The notes beneath the pieces were generated by a model. That model was not told where the DNA came from. It saw nothing but the letters and a program-made list of their open reading frames with translations, and made no database searches. DNA of 64,000 nt from contig DASUOH010000037.1 of assembly GCA_036276735.1 (NCBI GenBank), forward strand, positions 42,170 through 106,169, read 5' to 3'. Position numbers and translations under genes: made by a program. The stretch comes from VRUE01 sp036276735 (GTDB lineage: Bacteria > Actinomycetota > Thermoleophilia > Solirubrobacterales > 70-9). Numbering within the stretch: the stretch's first letter is position 1; each line of letters opens with the position of its first letter. This document shows positions 1-8,060 of this stretch, in pieces.

Positions 1-403
1 GGACCACGTCGCCGGGTCGGGCACGGTGGACGAGGTAGGGCGAGACCTTGCCGGTGTCGACCAGCTTCGGCGTGATGCTGATGCAACCGTCCGGGCGGTT
101 CGGCTCGGAGGTGAGCGAGTAGGCGCGCCAATGGTGGACGCCGTCGACGACGACGCCGATCCGCAGGTACTGACCGGGCCGGTGACCCTCCCACTCGAAC
201 CCGGGGCGGATCAGGACGGTGACGGCGTCCGGCGTCTCGCGGTCGATCCGCTCGATCCGCCCGCGCAGCTCGCGGGTCGACCAGAGCGGGTTGATCAGTT
301 CGAGGTAGTCGTCGGGGAGGAGCGGGGTGAAGAGCGAGCGAACCGCGTGGAGCGCTTTGCGTCGAGCGGGGTGGACCTTCGGGGTTGCTCCACGCTCAGC
401 CAT
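1..403 (-). CDS. Ferredoxin/flavodoxin reductase-like protein, N-terminal part (cut by window edge)
   Basis: Reading the minus strand from ATG at 403 gives an open frame of 134 codons that runs off the window. Residues about 40-130 read as the FAD-binding barrel of the ferredoxin reductase family: PGQYLRIGV followed by RAYSLTS, the RxYS-type flavin-contact motif. The N-terminal extension (about 40 residues, ending near NPLWS) resembles the actinobacterial reductases that pass electrons to stearoyl-CoA desaturase, which also carry a C-terminal 2Fe-2S domain. That domain would lie outside the window. The gene is divergent from bioA with about 83 bases between them. Family confident; exact partner inferred. 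Confidence 0.75.
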   Translation of the reverse strand, partial: MAERGATPKVHPARRKALHAVRSLFTPLLPDDYLELINPLWSTRELRGRIERIDRETPDAVTVLIRPGFEWEGHRPGQYLRIGVVVDGVHHWRAYSLTSEPNRPDGCISITPKLVDTGKVSPYLVHRARPGDVV

Positions 404-486
404 CGAACGATGATTGCACCTTTCCGTGTAAAGGTCGTGTGCGAAGGCGCACGTTGCCGCCGTCCCGAGGTCTAGGGTCGGTGGCG
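404..486. promoter_or_regulatory. Divergent promoter region, reductase/bioA, with small inverted repeat
   Basis: This gap holds an inverted repeat ACCTTT-N6-AAAGGT at 418-435, a plausible operator of unknown regulator, and a TAGGGT -10-like box at 473-478. The box lies 8 nt before GTG 487 and only 2 nt before GTG 481, which argues for 487 as the bioA start on a leaderless transcript. No BioQ- or BirA-type box was recognised. Confidence 0.4.
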
Positions 487-1812
487 GTGCTGCCGGACCC
501 CATCCAGCTCGACCGCGATCATCTCTGGCACCCGTTCACCCAGCAGCGAGGCTGGGTCGAGGAAGAGCCCTTGATGATCGTGGGGGCGGATGGCGCACAG
601 CTGATCGACAGCGAGGGGCGGCACTACCTCGACGGGGTCTCGTCGCTGTGGTGCAACGTCCACGGCCATCGCCACGCGGGCATCGACGCCGCGGTGAGCG
701 AGCAGCTCGAACGGGTCGCTCACTCGACCATGCTCGGCCTCTCGCACCCGGGGGCCGCCGAACTCGCCGCGCGCCTCGTAGAGCTGGTCCCGCCGGGGCT
801 CTCGCGCGTCTTCTATTCGGAGTCCGGCTCGACGGCGACCGAGATCGCGCTGAAGATGGCCTTCCAGTACCAGCAGCAGCGGGGCGGCCAACACACGCGG
901 CGCACCTCGTTCGTCCACCTGCGCGACTCCTACCACGGCGACACGATCGGCTCGGTCTCGGTTGGCGGCATCGGCCTCTTCCACGCCACCTACCGGCCGT
1001 TGCTGTTCGAGACGTACGCGGCTGAGCCGGGCGACGCTGCCGACCTCGAGCGCATCCTTGCCAGGCACGAAGAGGAGATCGCCGCGGTGATAGTCGAGCC
1101 GCTGGTCCAGGGTGCGGCCGGGATGCTCGTCCATCCCCCCGGCTACCTGAGGGCAGTCCGCGAGCTCTGCGACCGCTTCGGCGTGCTGCTGATCTGCGAC
1201 GAGGTGGCGACCGGCTTCGGTCGCACCGGCACGATGTTCGCCTGCGAGCAGGAGGGCGTCTCCCCCGACCTGCTCTGCCTCGCCAAGGGGTTGACCGGCG
1301 GCTACCTACCGCTGGCCGCGACCCTGGCGAGCGAGCGAATCTACGAGGGGTTCGTCGGGGAGCCGCAGGAGTACCGCACCTTCTTCCACGGACACACCTA
1401 CACCGGCAACCCGCTCGCCTGTGCCGCCGCGATCGCCTCACTCGACGCCTTCGAGCAAGAGCGGACGCTGCTGCGGCTCCAGCCGAAGATCCACCTGCTC
1501 GACCGGCTGCTCGCCGGCGTCGCCGCGATGCCCGAGGTCGCCGAGGTCCGCCACCGCGGCTTCATGGTCGGCATCGACCTCGGCGAGCACGACCCGGCGC
1601 TGCGGCTCGGCCACCAGGTCACGGTCGAGGCCCGCCAGCGCGGCGCGATCATTCGCCCGCTCGGCGACGTCGTCGTCCTGATGCCGCCGCTCTCGATCTC
1701 CGAGGCGGAGCTGCGCCGGCTGGTCGCCATCACCGCCGCGTCGATCGAGGCGGCCTCGGCGCGGGTTTACGGCGCAACGCCCGGCGACGCCGAGCTCTCG
1801 CGCGCCGCCTGA
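487..1812 (+). CDS. bioA: Adenosylmethionine-8-amino-7-oxononanoate aminotransferase
   Basis: PLP-dependent class III aminotransferase that converts 7-keto-8-aminopelargonate to 7,8-diaminopelargonate with SAM as amino donor, in biotin synthesis. The frame encodes 441 aa, the normal length. Visible family motifs are LWHPFTQ near the N terminus (BioA-specific), the cofactor stretch DEVATGFGRTG, the Schiff-base lysine in LAKGLTGGYLPLA, and HGHTYTGNPLA. GTG 487 is preferred over GTG 481 because of the TAGGGT box just upstream; an in-frame ATG at 385 is much less likely. No other bio genes are in the window. Assignment confident. Confidence 0.93.
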   Translation: MLPDPIQLDRDHLWHPFTQQRGWVEEEPLMIVGADGAQLIDSEGRHYLDGVSSLWCNVHGHRHAGIDAAVSEQLERVAHSTMLGLSHPGAAELAARLVELVPPGLSRVFYSESGSTATEIALKMAFQYQQQRGGQHTRRTSFVHLRDSYHGDTIGSVSVGGIGLFHATYRPLLFETYAAEPGDAADLERILARHEEEIAAVIVEPLVQGAAGMLVHPPGYLRAVRELCDRFGVLLICDEVATGFGRTGTMFACEQEGVSPDLLCLAKGLTGGYLPLAATLASERIYEGFVGEPQEYRTFFHGHTYTGNPLACAAAIASLDAFEQERTLLRLQPKIHLLDRLLAGVAAMPEVAEVRHRGFMVGIDLGEHDPALRLGHQVTVEARQRGAIIRPLGDVVVLMPPLSISEAELRRLVAITAASIEAASARVYGATPGDAELSRAA

Positions 1813-1836
1813 GCGGCGTTCCCGCGCAGAGACTCG

Positions 1837-2127
1837 TCAGGCGGCAGCGCGGACGCCGACCTCGACCGTGACCTCGCGGTCGGGCGCAGCGATCGCAGCG
1901 CGAGCCGTGGCGATCAGCGCCTCCGCGTCGAGGTCGAACCTGTCGGCCGCGGCGCGAAGTGGCTCATCGATGCCCAGGTCCGGATAGAGCAGCTCGACGT
2001 TGGCCGGCTCACCGTCTGCAAAGGACACGTTGACCGTGGACGTGACCTCCTCGCTGCCTTCCCAATGGCGCCGAGAAACCAGGTCAATCGACAAGGCGTT
2101 GGCTTTGCTGTCGTAGACGGCTTTCAT
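1837..2127 (-). CDS. DUF2283-like small protein, copy 1
   Basis: A 96-aa protein starting MKAVYDSKANALSIDL, the pattern of DUF2283 proteins, with a C-terminal tail LDAEALIATARAAIAAPDR. It overlaps the preceding DUF4258 gene by 4 bases (ATGA), with AGGAGG 8 nt before its ATG, so the two are translationally coupled. A clear paralogue with the same partner and overlap lies at 62552-62848. Such DUF4258/DUF2283 pairs resemble small toxin-antitoxin modules in size and arrangement, with this protein in the antitoxin position. That role is inference; no activity is known to me. Confidence 0.8.
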   Translation of the reverse strand: MKAVYDSKANALSIDLVSRRHWEGSEEVTSTVNVSFADGEPANVELLYPDLGIDEPLRAAADRFDLDAEALIATARAAIAAPDREVTVEVGVRAAA

Positions 2128-2345
2128 CGGGGCGTCCTCCTGACGATCACAGTAATGACATAGCCGGGATCGTCAAGGGCAAGCACAACCTCGATGTGGC
2201 GCCCTGCGAGATCGTGGCCGACCGCGATCGGATTGCCCGCCTCGTCCCAGCGACGACGCAGCGGCGCGCGGACGATGGCCTTGATGAGATCGAATCCAAG
2301 CCCTTCCTTCCGCATCCGGTTCTTCGCGTGGTGGCTGAAGCGCAC
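2124..2345 (-). CDS. DUF4258-like small basic protein, copy 1
   Basis: A 73-aa protein with GTG start at 2345, chosen because the product then begins VRFSHHAKNRMRKEGL, matching MRFSRHAKNRMRREKL of the second copy (62848-63057). The FSxHAxxRMxxE signature is typical of DUF4258, whose fold resembles RelE/HigB-type toxins. A G-rich stretch lies about 27 nt upstream, so the ribosome site is not well placed; a slightly longer form cannot be excluded. The start is only 50 bases from the divergent ECF sigma gene, so both promoters share this gap. Toxin role is inferred from pair structure. Confidence 0.72.
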   Translation of the reverse strand: MRFSHHAKNRMRKEGLGFDLIKAIVRAPLRRRWDEAGNPIAVGHDLAGRHIEVVLALDDPGYVITVIVRRTPR

Positions 2346-2383
2346 GCGAACGCAAGGGCCACGCCAGCGGTTCTCTCCCCCCT

Positions 2384-2395
2384 TAGGGTCGATTT
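2384..2395 (+). promoter_or_regulatory. -10 box for leaderless ECF sigma transcript
   Basis: TAGGGT at 2384-2389 is followed by exactly 6 nt and the GTG start at 2396, with no Shine-Dalgarno sequence. The same spacing occurs before lemA, the NUDIX gene and a GT2 gene in this window. Confidence 0.5.
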
Positions 2396-2962
2396 GTGAC
2401 GGAACCTCCGCCCGCCCGTAGTAGGGACGTGCGCCAGGCGCTTGCCACGCAGGTCGAAGAGCGCGAGGACGCAAGGCTGTCCTTCGACGACCTCTACCGG
2501 CGCAGCCGCGACGACGTCTACGCCTACGTCGCCAGCCTGCTGCGCGACGCCTCGGCCGCCGAGGAGGTGACCGCGACGGCGTTCGAGCGCGCCTACCGCA
2601 AGCGCGATCGCTTCGATCCGCGCCGCGGCGGTCCACGCGGCTGGCTGTTCGGGATCGCGCGCAACGCCGCACTCGACGAGCTACGCCGCCGAGGCAAGCA
2701 CGGCGCCCTCGGCACCGAGCCGATCGACGAGCTCGCCGCGGTCGGCACGGACAGCGTCGAGCGCAGCGAGCGCCGCCTGCTGCTGGCGGCAGCGCTGGAG
2801 ACGCTGGCGCCGCGCGAGCGTGAGCTGGTGGCGCTGAAGTTCTTCGCCGGGCTGAGCAATGCCGAGGTCGGCCGCGTCGTCGGCATCAGCGAGTCGAACG
2901 CCGGCACGAAGCTGCACAGAATCGTCGCCAAGTTGAGGGAGGCATGCGATGGAGCCGCGTAG
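2396..2962 (+). CDS. ECF-type RNA polymerase sigma factor
   Basis: A 188-aa sigma-70 family protein. Region 2 spans about residues 28-95 (FDDLYRRSRDDVYAYV, then RRGGPRGWLFGIARNAALDE) and region 4 about 130-185 (LETLAPRERELVALKFF, then GLSNAEVGRVVGIS). There is no region 1 or 3, as expected for ECF factors. GTG 2396 is preceded by TAGGGT with a 6-nt gap, so the mRNA is probably leaderless. The 3' end overlaps the downstream membrane protein by 14 bases, the common arrangement of an ECF factor with its regulator. The target regulon is not visible. Confidence 0.92.
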   Translation: MTEPPPARSRDVRQALATQVEEREDARLSFDDLYRRSRDDVYAYVASLLRDASAAEEVTATAFERAYRKRDRFDPRRGGPRGWLFGIARNAALDELRRRGKHGALGTEPIDELAAVGTDSVERSERRLLLAAALETLAPRERELVALKFFAGLSNAEVGRVVGISESNAGTKLHRIVAKLREACDGAA

Positions 2963-4082
2963 GAGCGACACCGACCTGGCGACTGAGCTGCGGGCTTTGC
3001 GCCCCACCCCTCGCCCCGGGTTCACCGCGGAGCTGGACGCCCGCGCCGCCGCCGGCTTTCCCTTCGAGCGGGAGGCCGGCGAGAGCGCGTTCGGCCGCGC
3101 CACGGCTTGGCTGCAACCGGCGGGACGGCGGCTGCCGGCACTTGCCGGCGCCGTCGGGACGATCGCAATCGCTGTTGCCACGGCGGCCATCGCACTCTCC
3201 GAGCAGACGACGGTAGGGCCGCCGGAGGCGGATCGCCTCTCCGCATCCCCGCATCGCCTCGAGCGGGCGGCGAAACGGCCACCGGTGCAGTTCTCGGCTC
3301 GACCGCCGATGGCGAAAGCGCCGGGTGGGGGGGCGGGGCTGCAGGGGGGCCGAGCAGCCGCCGCGGAGGGGCTCGCGCCCGCGGGTCCCTTGCTCACGCC
3401 GGCCTCGGGCCGCGACGTCGAACGCTCTGCCAGCATCGTCTTGGCCGCCGAGGACTCACAGATCAGGACGATCGCCACTCGTGTCTTCGAGACCGTGCGT
3501 AGTTACGACGGCATCGTCCTGCGCTCGTCGATCTCCGCGGGTGAGGGAGCAACGAACGGCGGCGCGGTCTTCGACCTTCTGATCCCAGGCGGAAAGCTGG
3601 GCGGCGCGATGGCCGCCTTCTCGGAGATCGCCGACGTGCGATCGCGACGCGACGCGACCAGCGATGTGACGCGAGTGACGACCGGCCTGGAGGAGCGCCT
3701 GCGCGACAGCCGAGCCCGCATCGAGAGCCTCCTCGCCGAGTTGGCCGACGCCCCTGACGAAGCACAGCGCGAGGCGCTCGAACGCGAGCTGCGCTGGGAG
3801 CGGCGCCAGGCCGCCGGGCTGCGCTCCAGCCTGCGGACGATGCAGCGCCGGGTCAGTCTCTCGCGGGTGTCCCTGCGAATCGTCGGCGGGGCCGGGGCGA
3901 GTACCGACGGCCATTGGGGCGTCGCGGATGCTTTCGACGACGCCGGGCGCATCCTCGGGATCGCCGCCGGGGTCGCCGTGATCGGCCTCGCCGTGCTCGG
4001 GCCCCTGGCGCTGCTCCTAGTCCTCGCCTGGCTCGCCACGCGACGATGGGCCAAGCGCAGCCGAGAGCACGCTCTCGACTGA
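2949..4082 (+). CDS. DUF4349 membrane protein, putative anti-sigma partner
   Basis: A 377-aa protein. The N-terminal ~55 residues are polar and cytoplasmic-looking, followed by a hydrophobic segment (about 60-82), a proline/glycine-rich stretch, a DUF4349 domain (about 155-310) with a heptad-rich coiled coil (RDSRARIESLLAELAD onward), and a C-terminal membrane helix (about 335-360) ending in basic residues. It overlaps the ECF sigma gene by 14 bases, so its short N-terminal segment probably binds the sigma factor. That is inference: no zinc-type anti-sigma HxxxCxxC motif is present. A hairpin with 6-bp arms (4084-4102) follows the stop. Confidence 0.8.
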   Translation: MEPRRSDTDLATELRALRPTPRPGFTAELDARAAAGFPFEREAGESAFGRATAWLQPAGRRLPALAGAVGTIAIAVATAAIALSEQTTVGPPEADRLSASPHRLERAAKRPPVQFSARPPMAKAPGGGAGLQGGRAAAAEGLAPAGPLLTPASGRDVERSASIVLAAEDSQIRTIATRVFETVRSYDGIVLRSSISAGEGATNGGAVFDLLIPGGKLGGAMAAFSEIADVRSRRDATSDVTRVTTGLEERLRDSRARIESLLAELADAPDEAQREALERELRWERRQAAGLRSSLRTMQRRVSLSRVSLRIVGGAGASTDGHWGVADAFDDAGRILGIAAGVAVIGLAVLGPLALLLVLAWLATRRWAKRSREHALD

Positions 4083-4123
4083 AGCGGCCACCGATCGGCC
4101 GCGCAGCCGGGTACGGTGGCCGC

Positions 4124-4765
4124 ATGACCGAGCGCAAGCTGGGACCCGCGGAGGCGGCGAACCTCGGTGAGCCGAGCGAGCCACGGCCGGCAGCTTCAGT
4201 GGTGCTGCTGCGGCGCGGCGGCAAGCACGGCGATCGGGCGCTCGAAGTGCTTCTCCTCAAGCGCACCGAGAAGGCGAGGTTCATGCCGGGTGTTTGGGTC
4301 TTCCCCGGCGGTGGCATTGACGAGTGCGACGGCGAGGGTGAGGCCGCCTACCGCGCCTGCGCGCTGCGGGAGCTGCGCGAGGAGGCGGGGATCGAGCTGC
4401 CGCGGGGCGAGGAGCTGGTCCTCTTCTCGCGCTGGATCACCCCCGAGGTCATCTCGCGGCGCTTCGATGCCTGGTTCTTCCTGGCACTGGCGCCGGCCCA
4501 CGCGCCGCCCCAGCCCGACGGCGTCGAGACCGTCGAGGCCGCCTGGTTCGAGCCGGCCGCCGCGCTCGAGGCCCAGGCCGCCGGCGATCTCGTCCTCGCC
4601 TTCCCGACCGTCCACCAGCTCGAGGCCCTGAGCGAGTTCCGCACCTCAGAGGAGGCGCTGCGCGCCTATCGAGAGCGCGCCGTCGCGCCGATCCTCCCCA
4701 AGGTGGTCGGCACCGAGGAGGACCACCGCGTCGTTCTGCCCGGCGACCCGGATTACCCAGCCTGA
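4124..4765 (+). CDS. NUDIX hydrolase
   Basis: A 213-aa NUDIX protein. The NUDIX box is visible around residues 60-90: FPGGGIDE, then ALRELREEAGIEL, giving the RExxEEAG metal-binding core. The length and the C-terminal part (TVHQLEALSEF) resemble the NUDT7/NUDT19 group of CoA or nucleoside-diphosphate hydrolases, but substrate cannot be read from sequence. TACGGT at 4112-4117 sits 6 nt before ATG 4124, so the transcript is probably leaderless. The last 13 bases overlap the convergent gene on the minus strand. Confidence 0.88.
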   Translation: MTERKLGPAEAANLGEPSEPRPAASVVLLRRGGKHGDRALEVLLLKRTEKARFMPGVWVFPGGGIDECDGEGEAAYRACALRELREEAGIELPRGEELVLFSRWITPEVISRRFDAWFFLALAPAHAPPQPDGVETVEAAWFEPAAALEAQAAGDLVLAFPTVHQLEALSEFRTSEEALRAYRERAVAPILPKVVGTEEDHRVVLPGDPDYPA

Positions 4766-5436
4766 GCCTGGCCCGGAAACAGCGCCAGGCCGGCGTGCCA
4801 GGGACCGGGCGGGTAGGTGTGCACACCGCTCTCGTCCATCTCCCCCTGCAGCCGCTCGAATAGGTTGCCGGCGTTCTTCAGCGCCTCCCGCAGCTCCGCC
4901 TCGCTGCGCTCGCGCAGCTGCCAGAGGAACCAGAGCTGGCGGTCGTTGACGCCGAAGTCGACCTCGCCGCTCATCGTCGTCGTCCAGCTGAGGAAGCCGG
5001 GACTGAACAGCTCGCGCAGCTGGACGGCGTCGTAGTCGCGGGTCACCGTCGCCTGGAAGCGGCGGTTGAACTCGATCGACTCGAACTCGACCTTGCGCGC
5101 CAGCCGCTGCGTCACCCGCTCGCGGCCCTCGATTGACTCGACGTTGAAGGCCGGCACCACCTTGGCCAGGTCAGGCATGTGCGCCTTGGCGAGCAGGGCG
5201 CCGGGCAGGATTGCCTTGGCGAGAAAGCCGCCGGCCTCGCGCTCGTCGGCGTCGCAGCATGCCCCCCAGAAGCCTTCGGCGAGCTCGCCCGTCAGTCGGT
5301 TGGTGCCGCCGACGCAGAGCGCCACCGGGCCGTCTTTCGGGTTGATCCCCCCGACCGGCTCATAGGTCAATCCATTGCGCTCGCCGTAGCGGCGCACGGT
5401 CTCGGCCCATTCCTGCGCTTCGCCCCTCGCGCTCAT
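4753..5436 (-). CDS. Conserved protein of unknown function (DUF3137-like)
   Basis: A 227-aa soluble protein without signal peptide or membrane segment. The middle part (about 105-165: FESIEFNRRFQATVTRDYDAVQLRELFSP is the region) resembles DUF3137-type proteins, in which an IEFNRRF-like stretch precedes the conserved end. It is divergent from lemA across only 30 bases, and DUF3137 proteins often accompany LemA, so a shared envelope-related role is possible. It contains several Cys (VALCVGG, GACCD) with no clear metal motif. Function not assigned. Confidence 0.7.
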   Translation of the reverse strand: MSARGEAQEWAETVRRYGERNGLTYEPVGGINPKDGPVALCVGGTNRLTGELAEGFWGACCDADEREAGGFLAKAILPGALLAKAHMPDLAKVVPAFNVESIEGRERVTQRLARKVEFESIEFNRRFQATVTRDYDAVQLRELFSPGFLSWTTTMSGEVDFGVNDRQLWFLWQLRERSEAELREALKNAGNLFERLQGEMDESGVHTYPPGPWHAGLALFPGQAQAG

Positions 5437-5442
5437 GCCGCG

Positions 5443-5460
5443 ATCCTAGGCAGGTAGGAT
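5443..5460. promoter_or_regulatory. Inverted repeat containing the lemA -10 box
   Basis: ATCCTA-N6-TAGGAT forms a perfect 6-bp inverted repeat between the divergent genes. The right arm TAGGAT (5455-5460) lies 6 nt before GTG 5467, the leaderless geometry seen elsewhere here. The left arm reads as the same box on the minus strand, but it is very near the other gene's start, so its use is uncertain. Confidence 0.45.
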
Positions 5461-5466
5461 GGTCGC

Positions 5467-6033
5467 GTGACCATCGCCATCATCGTGGTCGTCGCGATCA
5501 TCGTCATCGCGGTCCTCTACTTCATCGGCAAGCGCAACTCGATCATCGCCGCGCGCAACCGGGTCGACGAGTCGTGGAGCGGGATCGACATCCAGCTGAA
5601 GCGCCGCCACGACCTGGTGCCGAACCTGGTCGAGACCGTCAAGGGCTACGCCTCGCACGAGAGCGAGGTCTTCGAGAAAGCGACGAAAGCGCGGGCGGAA
5701 GCGATGTCGGCGCGGAGCGTCGGCGACACCGCCCAGGCCGAGCAGCAGTTGACCGGCGCCCTTACCGACCTGCGTGCCGTCGCCGAGAACTACCCACAGC
5801 TGCGCGCCACCGAGAACTTCCAGCAGCTGAGCCGCACGCTCAACCAGCTCGAGGACGAAATCCAGGCAGCACGACGCATCTACAACTCCAACGTGCAGGC
5901 TTACAACACGGACATCCAGCAGTTCCCCGGCTCGGTCATCGCCAACAGAGGCGACTTCAAGGAGCGCGAGTTCTTCGAGATCGAAGACGCCTCCCAGCGC
6001 GAGCCGGTCGCGGTCAGCTTCGACAAAGACTGA
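5467..6033 (+). CDS. lemA: LemA family protein
   Basis: A 188-aa protein with an N-terminal membrane anchor (residues 1-20, valine/isoleucine-rich) and the LemA signature WSGIDIQLKRRHDLVPNLVE followed by a long helical region (KGYASHESEVFEKATKARAEA). It ends with FFEIEDASQREPV, typical of the family. LemA proteins are membrane-bound helical-bundle proteins with extracellular or cytoplasmic scaffolding roles that are poorly defined. GTG 5467 follows TAGGAT by 6 nt and has no ribosome site. Length normal. Confident family call; cellular role unknown. Confidence 0.93.
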   Translation: MTIAIIVVVAIIVIAVLYFIGKRNSIIAARNRVDESWSGIDIQLKRRHDLVPNLVETVKGYASHESEVFEKATKARAEAMSARSVGDTAQAEQQLTGALTDLRAVAENYPQLRATENFQQLSRTLNQLEDEIQAARRIYNSNVQAYNTDIQQFPGSVIANRGDFKEREFFEIEDASQREPVAVSFDKD

Positions 6034-6054
6034 CTGGGCATAGACTTTTTAACC

Positions 6055-6246
6055 ATGGAGGCGACCAAGGAAGCGACCCTGTGGATCTGCGAAAGCTGCG
6101 GGTTCATCTACGACCCCGCGGTCGGCGATCCCGACGGTGGAATCCCGCCCGGAACGGCCTTCGAGGAGATCCCCAAAGACTGGTTCTGCCCGGTCTGCGG
6201 AGCGCGGACCAGCGACTTCCGCCCTCTAGAGCCGGGCGAGGCCTGA
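6055..6246 (+). CDS. Rubredoxin
   Basis: A 63-aa one-iron electron carrier. The two knuckles are CESCGFIYD and CPVCGA (CxxC each), with the usual DPxxGIPPGTxFEEIPxDWxCPxC spine of the family. The domain is complete, with a short N-terminal extension. TAGACT at 6041-6046 lies 8 nt before ATG 6055. It sits between lemA and a GMC oxidoreductase on the same strand, but a palindromic element (6251-6357) separates it from the latter, so co-transcription is doubtful. Its redox partner is not evident. Confidence 0.95.
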   Translation: MEATKEATLWICESCGFIYDPAVGDPDGGIPPGTAFEEIPKDWFCPVCGARTSDFRPLEPGEA

Positions 6247-6250
6247 GAGC

Positions 6251-6357
6251 CGGCCTGGGCAGGGCCTTCCGCTTAACTTTTTCCGAAGACCCATCCCGGC
6301 TGTTCGCCAGCGGAGGCGCGGAAAAAGTACAAGACGCTCCAGGCCCCACCCAGGCCG
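6251..6357. repeat. Structured palindromic element, copy A
   Basis: Nested inverted repeat after rubredoxin. Outer arms: CGGCCTGGG (6251-6259) with CCCAGGCCG (6349-6357), then GGGCCT (6262-6267) with AGGCCC (6341-6346). Inner arms: ACTTTTTCCG (6276-6285) with CGGAAAAAGT (6319-6328). Read on the minus strand, the inner block matches copy B (8061-8163) almost base for base outside a 23-nt central loop, while the outer arms are unrelated to those of copy B. A third diverged copy is at 59211-59326. Confidence 0.8.
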
Positions 6358-6393
6358 TCGCCCGAGCGCAACCGAGCATCTAGGCTTACTCAG

Positions 6394-8025
6394 ATGCATG
6401 ACTACGACTGGATAGTCGTCGGATCGGGCTTTGGGGGCTCGGTTTCAGCCTTGAGGCTGGCCGAAAAGGGCTACAGCGTCGCCGTGATCGAGTGCGGCAA
6501 GCGCTTCGACGACAAGGATTTCCCGAAGTCGACCTGGGACCTGCGCCGCTACTTCTGGGCGCCGCGGCTCGGGCTGCGCGGCATCTTCCGGCTGAGCACC
6601 TTCAAGGACGTCGCCGTGGTCAGCGGCTCCGGCGTCGGCGGCGGCAGCCTCGGCTACGCCAACACCCTCTACGTCCCGCCCTCGCCCTTCTTCGAGGACC
6701 CCCAGTGGGCCGACCTCGCGGACTGGCAGCGTGAGCTCGCCCCCCACTACGAGACGGCCAAGCGGATGCTCGGCGTCGTGGTCCACACCGATGACGACGC
6801 CTCCGACCAGCTGCTGCGCGAGTTCGGCGAGGAGATCGGGGTCGGTGACACCTACACCAAGACCCCGATCGGGGTCTTCCTCGGCGAGGAGGGCAAGACG
6901 GTCGCCGACCCCTACTTCGGCGGTGAGGGACCCGAACGCACCGGCTGCACGCACTGCGGCCGCTGCATGGTGGGCTGCCCGGTCGGCGCCAAGAACACGC
7001 TGGTCAAGAACTACCTCTGGTTCGCAGAGCGCCACGGCGCCCAGGTCTTGCCCGACCGGCTCGTCACCGACATCCGCCCCCTCGGCACCGACGGCCGCGA
7101 TGGCTACGCGGTGACGAGCGAGCGCTCAGGGATGTTCCGCGGCCGTGGCCGCCGCACGATCACGGCCCGCGGCGTCGTCGTCGCCGCCGGCGCGCTGGGC
7201 ACCAACAAGCTGCTGCAGCGCTGCCGGCTCGGCGGCTCGCTGCCGAAGATCTCGCCGCGGCTCGGCGAGCTGGTCCGCACCAACAGCGAGATGATCCTCG
7301 CGGTCACGGTCCCCGAGGACTATCCCGACGACCTCACCAGGCGGGTCGCGATCAGCTCCAGCATCTATCCCGACCCGCACACTCACATCGAGACGGTCAG
7401 CTACGGCCACTCCGGCGACTCGATGAGCACCCTCTACACCCTGCTGGTCGGCGACGGCACCCGCGCGACCCGCCCGCTCAAGCTGCTCGCCCAGGTCCTC
7501 CGCCACCCGGTCAGGTTCGCCAAGACCCTGTGGCCGAAAGGCTGGTCGCGCCGCACGATCATCCTGCTCGTCATGCAGACGCTCGACAACGCGATCGCGC
7601 TGCGGCCGAAGCTGAAGCGCAATGGCGAGGTGCGGCTGCAGACCGAGCAGGACCCGGAGAAACCGAACCCCACCTTCATCCCGGTGGCCAACGAAGCTGC
7701 CGAATGGCTGGCCGAGCGCACCGGCGGGGTCGCCCAGAGCTCGGTCACCGAGGCGCTGATGAACATCCCGACGACCGCCCACATCCTCGGCGGCGCGGTG
7801 ATCGGCCACGGCCCCGAGGTTGGCGTCGTCGACGCCAACCAACGCGTCTTCGGCTACGAGAACCTGCTGGTCTGCGACGGCGCCGCGGTCCCCGCCAACG
7901 TCGGCGTCAACCCCTCCCTGACCATCACCGCCCTCGCCGAGCACGCGATGAGCCAGGTGCCCCCGAAGGAGGGAAGCGAGGCTCGCCCTCTCCCCGAAGC
8001 GGCGCGGCCGGCAGTCGCTTCTTAG
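6394..8025 (+). CDS. GMC-family flavin oxidoreductase (cholesterol-oxidase-like)
   Basis: A 543-aa FAD enzyme. The Rossmann motif VVGSGFGGSVSALRLAEKG is at residues 8-26 and the C-terminal GMC signature is VCDGAAVPANVGVNPSL near 490. Residues about 187-200 hold CTHCGRCMVGCP, a CxxCxxCxxxCP pattern like that of 4Fe-4S ferredoxins, followed by GAKNTLVKNYL as in mycobacterial ChoD-type proteins. The family oxidises sterol-like alcohols, but the substrate here is unknown. TAGGCT (6381-6386) lies 7 nt before ATG 6394. The gene is bracketed by inverted copies A and B of a palindromic element. Confidence 0.9.
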   Translation: MHDYDWIVVGSGFGGSVSALRLAEKGYSVAVIECGKRFDDKDFPKSTWDLRRYFWAPRLGLRGIFRLSTFKDVAVVSGSGVGGGSLGYANTLYVPPSPFFEDPQWADLADWQRELAPHYETAKRMLGVVVHTDDDASDQLLREFGEEIGVGDTYTKTPIGVFLGEEGKTVADPYFGGEGPERTGCTHCGRCMVGCPVGAKNTLVKNYLWFAERHGAQVLPDRLVTDIRPLGTDGRDGYAVTSERSGMFRGRGRRTITARGVVVAAGALGTNKLLQRCRLGGSLPKISPRLGELVRTNSEMILAVTVPEDYPDDLTRRVAISSSIYPDPHTHIETVSYGHSGDSMSTLYTLLVGDGTRATRPLKLLAQVLRHPVRFAKTLWPKGWSRRTIILLVMQTLDNAIALRPKLKRNGEVRLQTEQDPEKPNPTFIPVANEAAEWLAERTGGVAQSSVTEALMNIPTTAHILGGAVIGHGPEVGVVDANQRVFGYENLLVCDGAAVPANVGVNPSLTITALAEHAMSQVPPKEGSEARPLPEAARPAVAS

Positions 8026-8060
8026 CTCAGCGAGAGACGAGCGGGCAGCGGTGTCCGGAC

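Noticed and set aside
536..1441. Long arginine-rich minus-strand frame opposite bioA
   Set aside because: Composition (Arg/Pro/Ser runs) is the usual antisense shadow of a GC-rich gene; no domain is seen, and bioA on the plus strand is certain.
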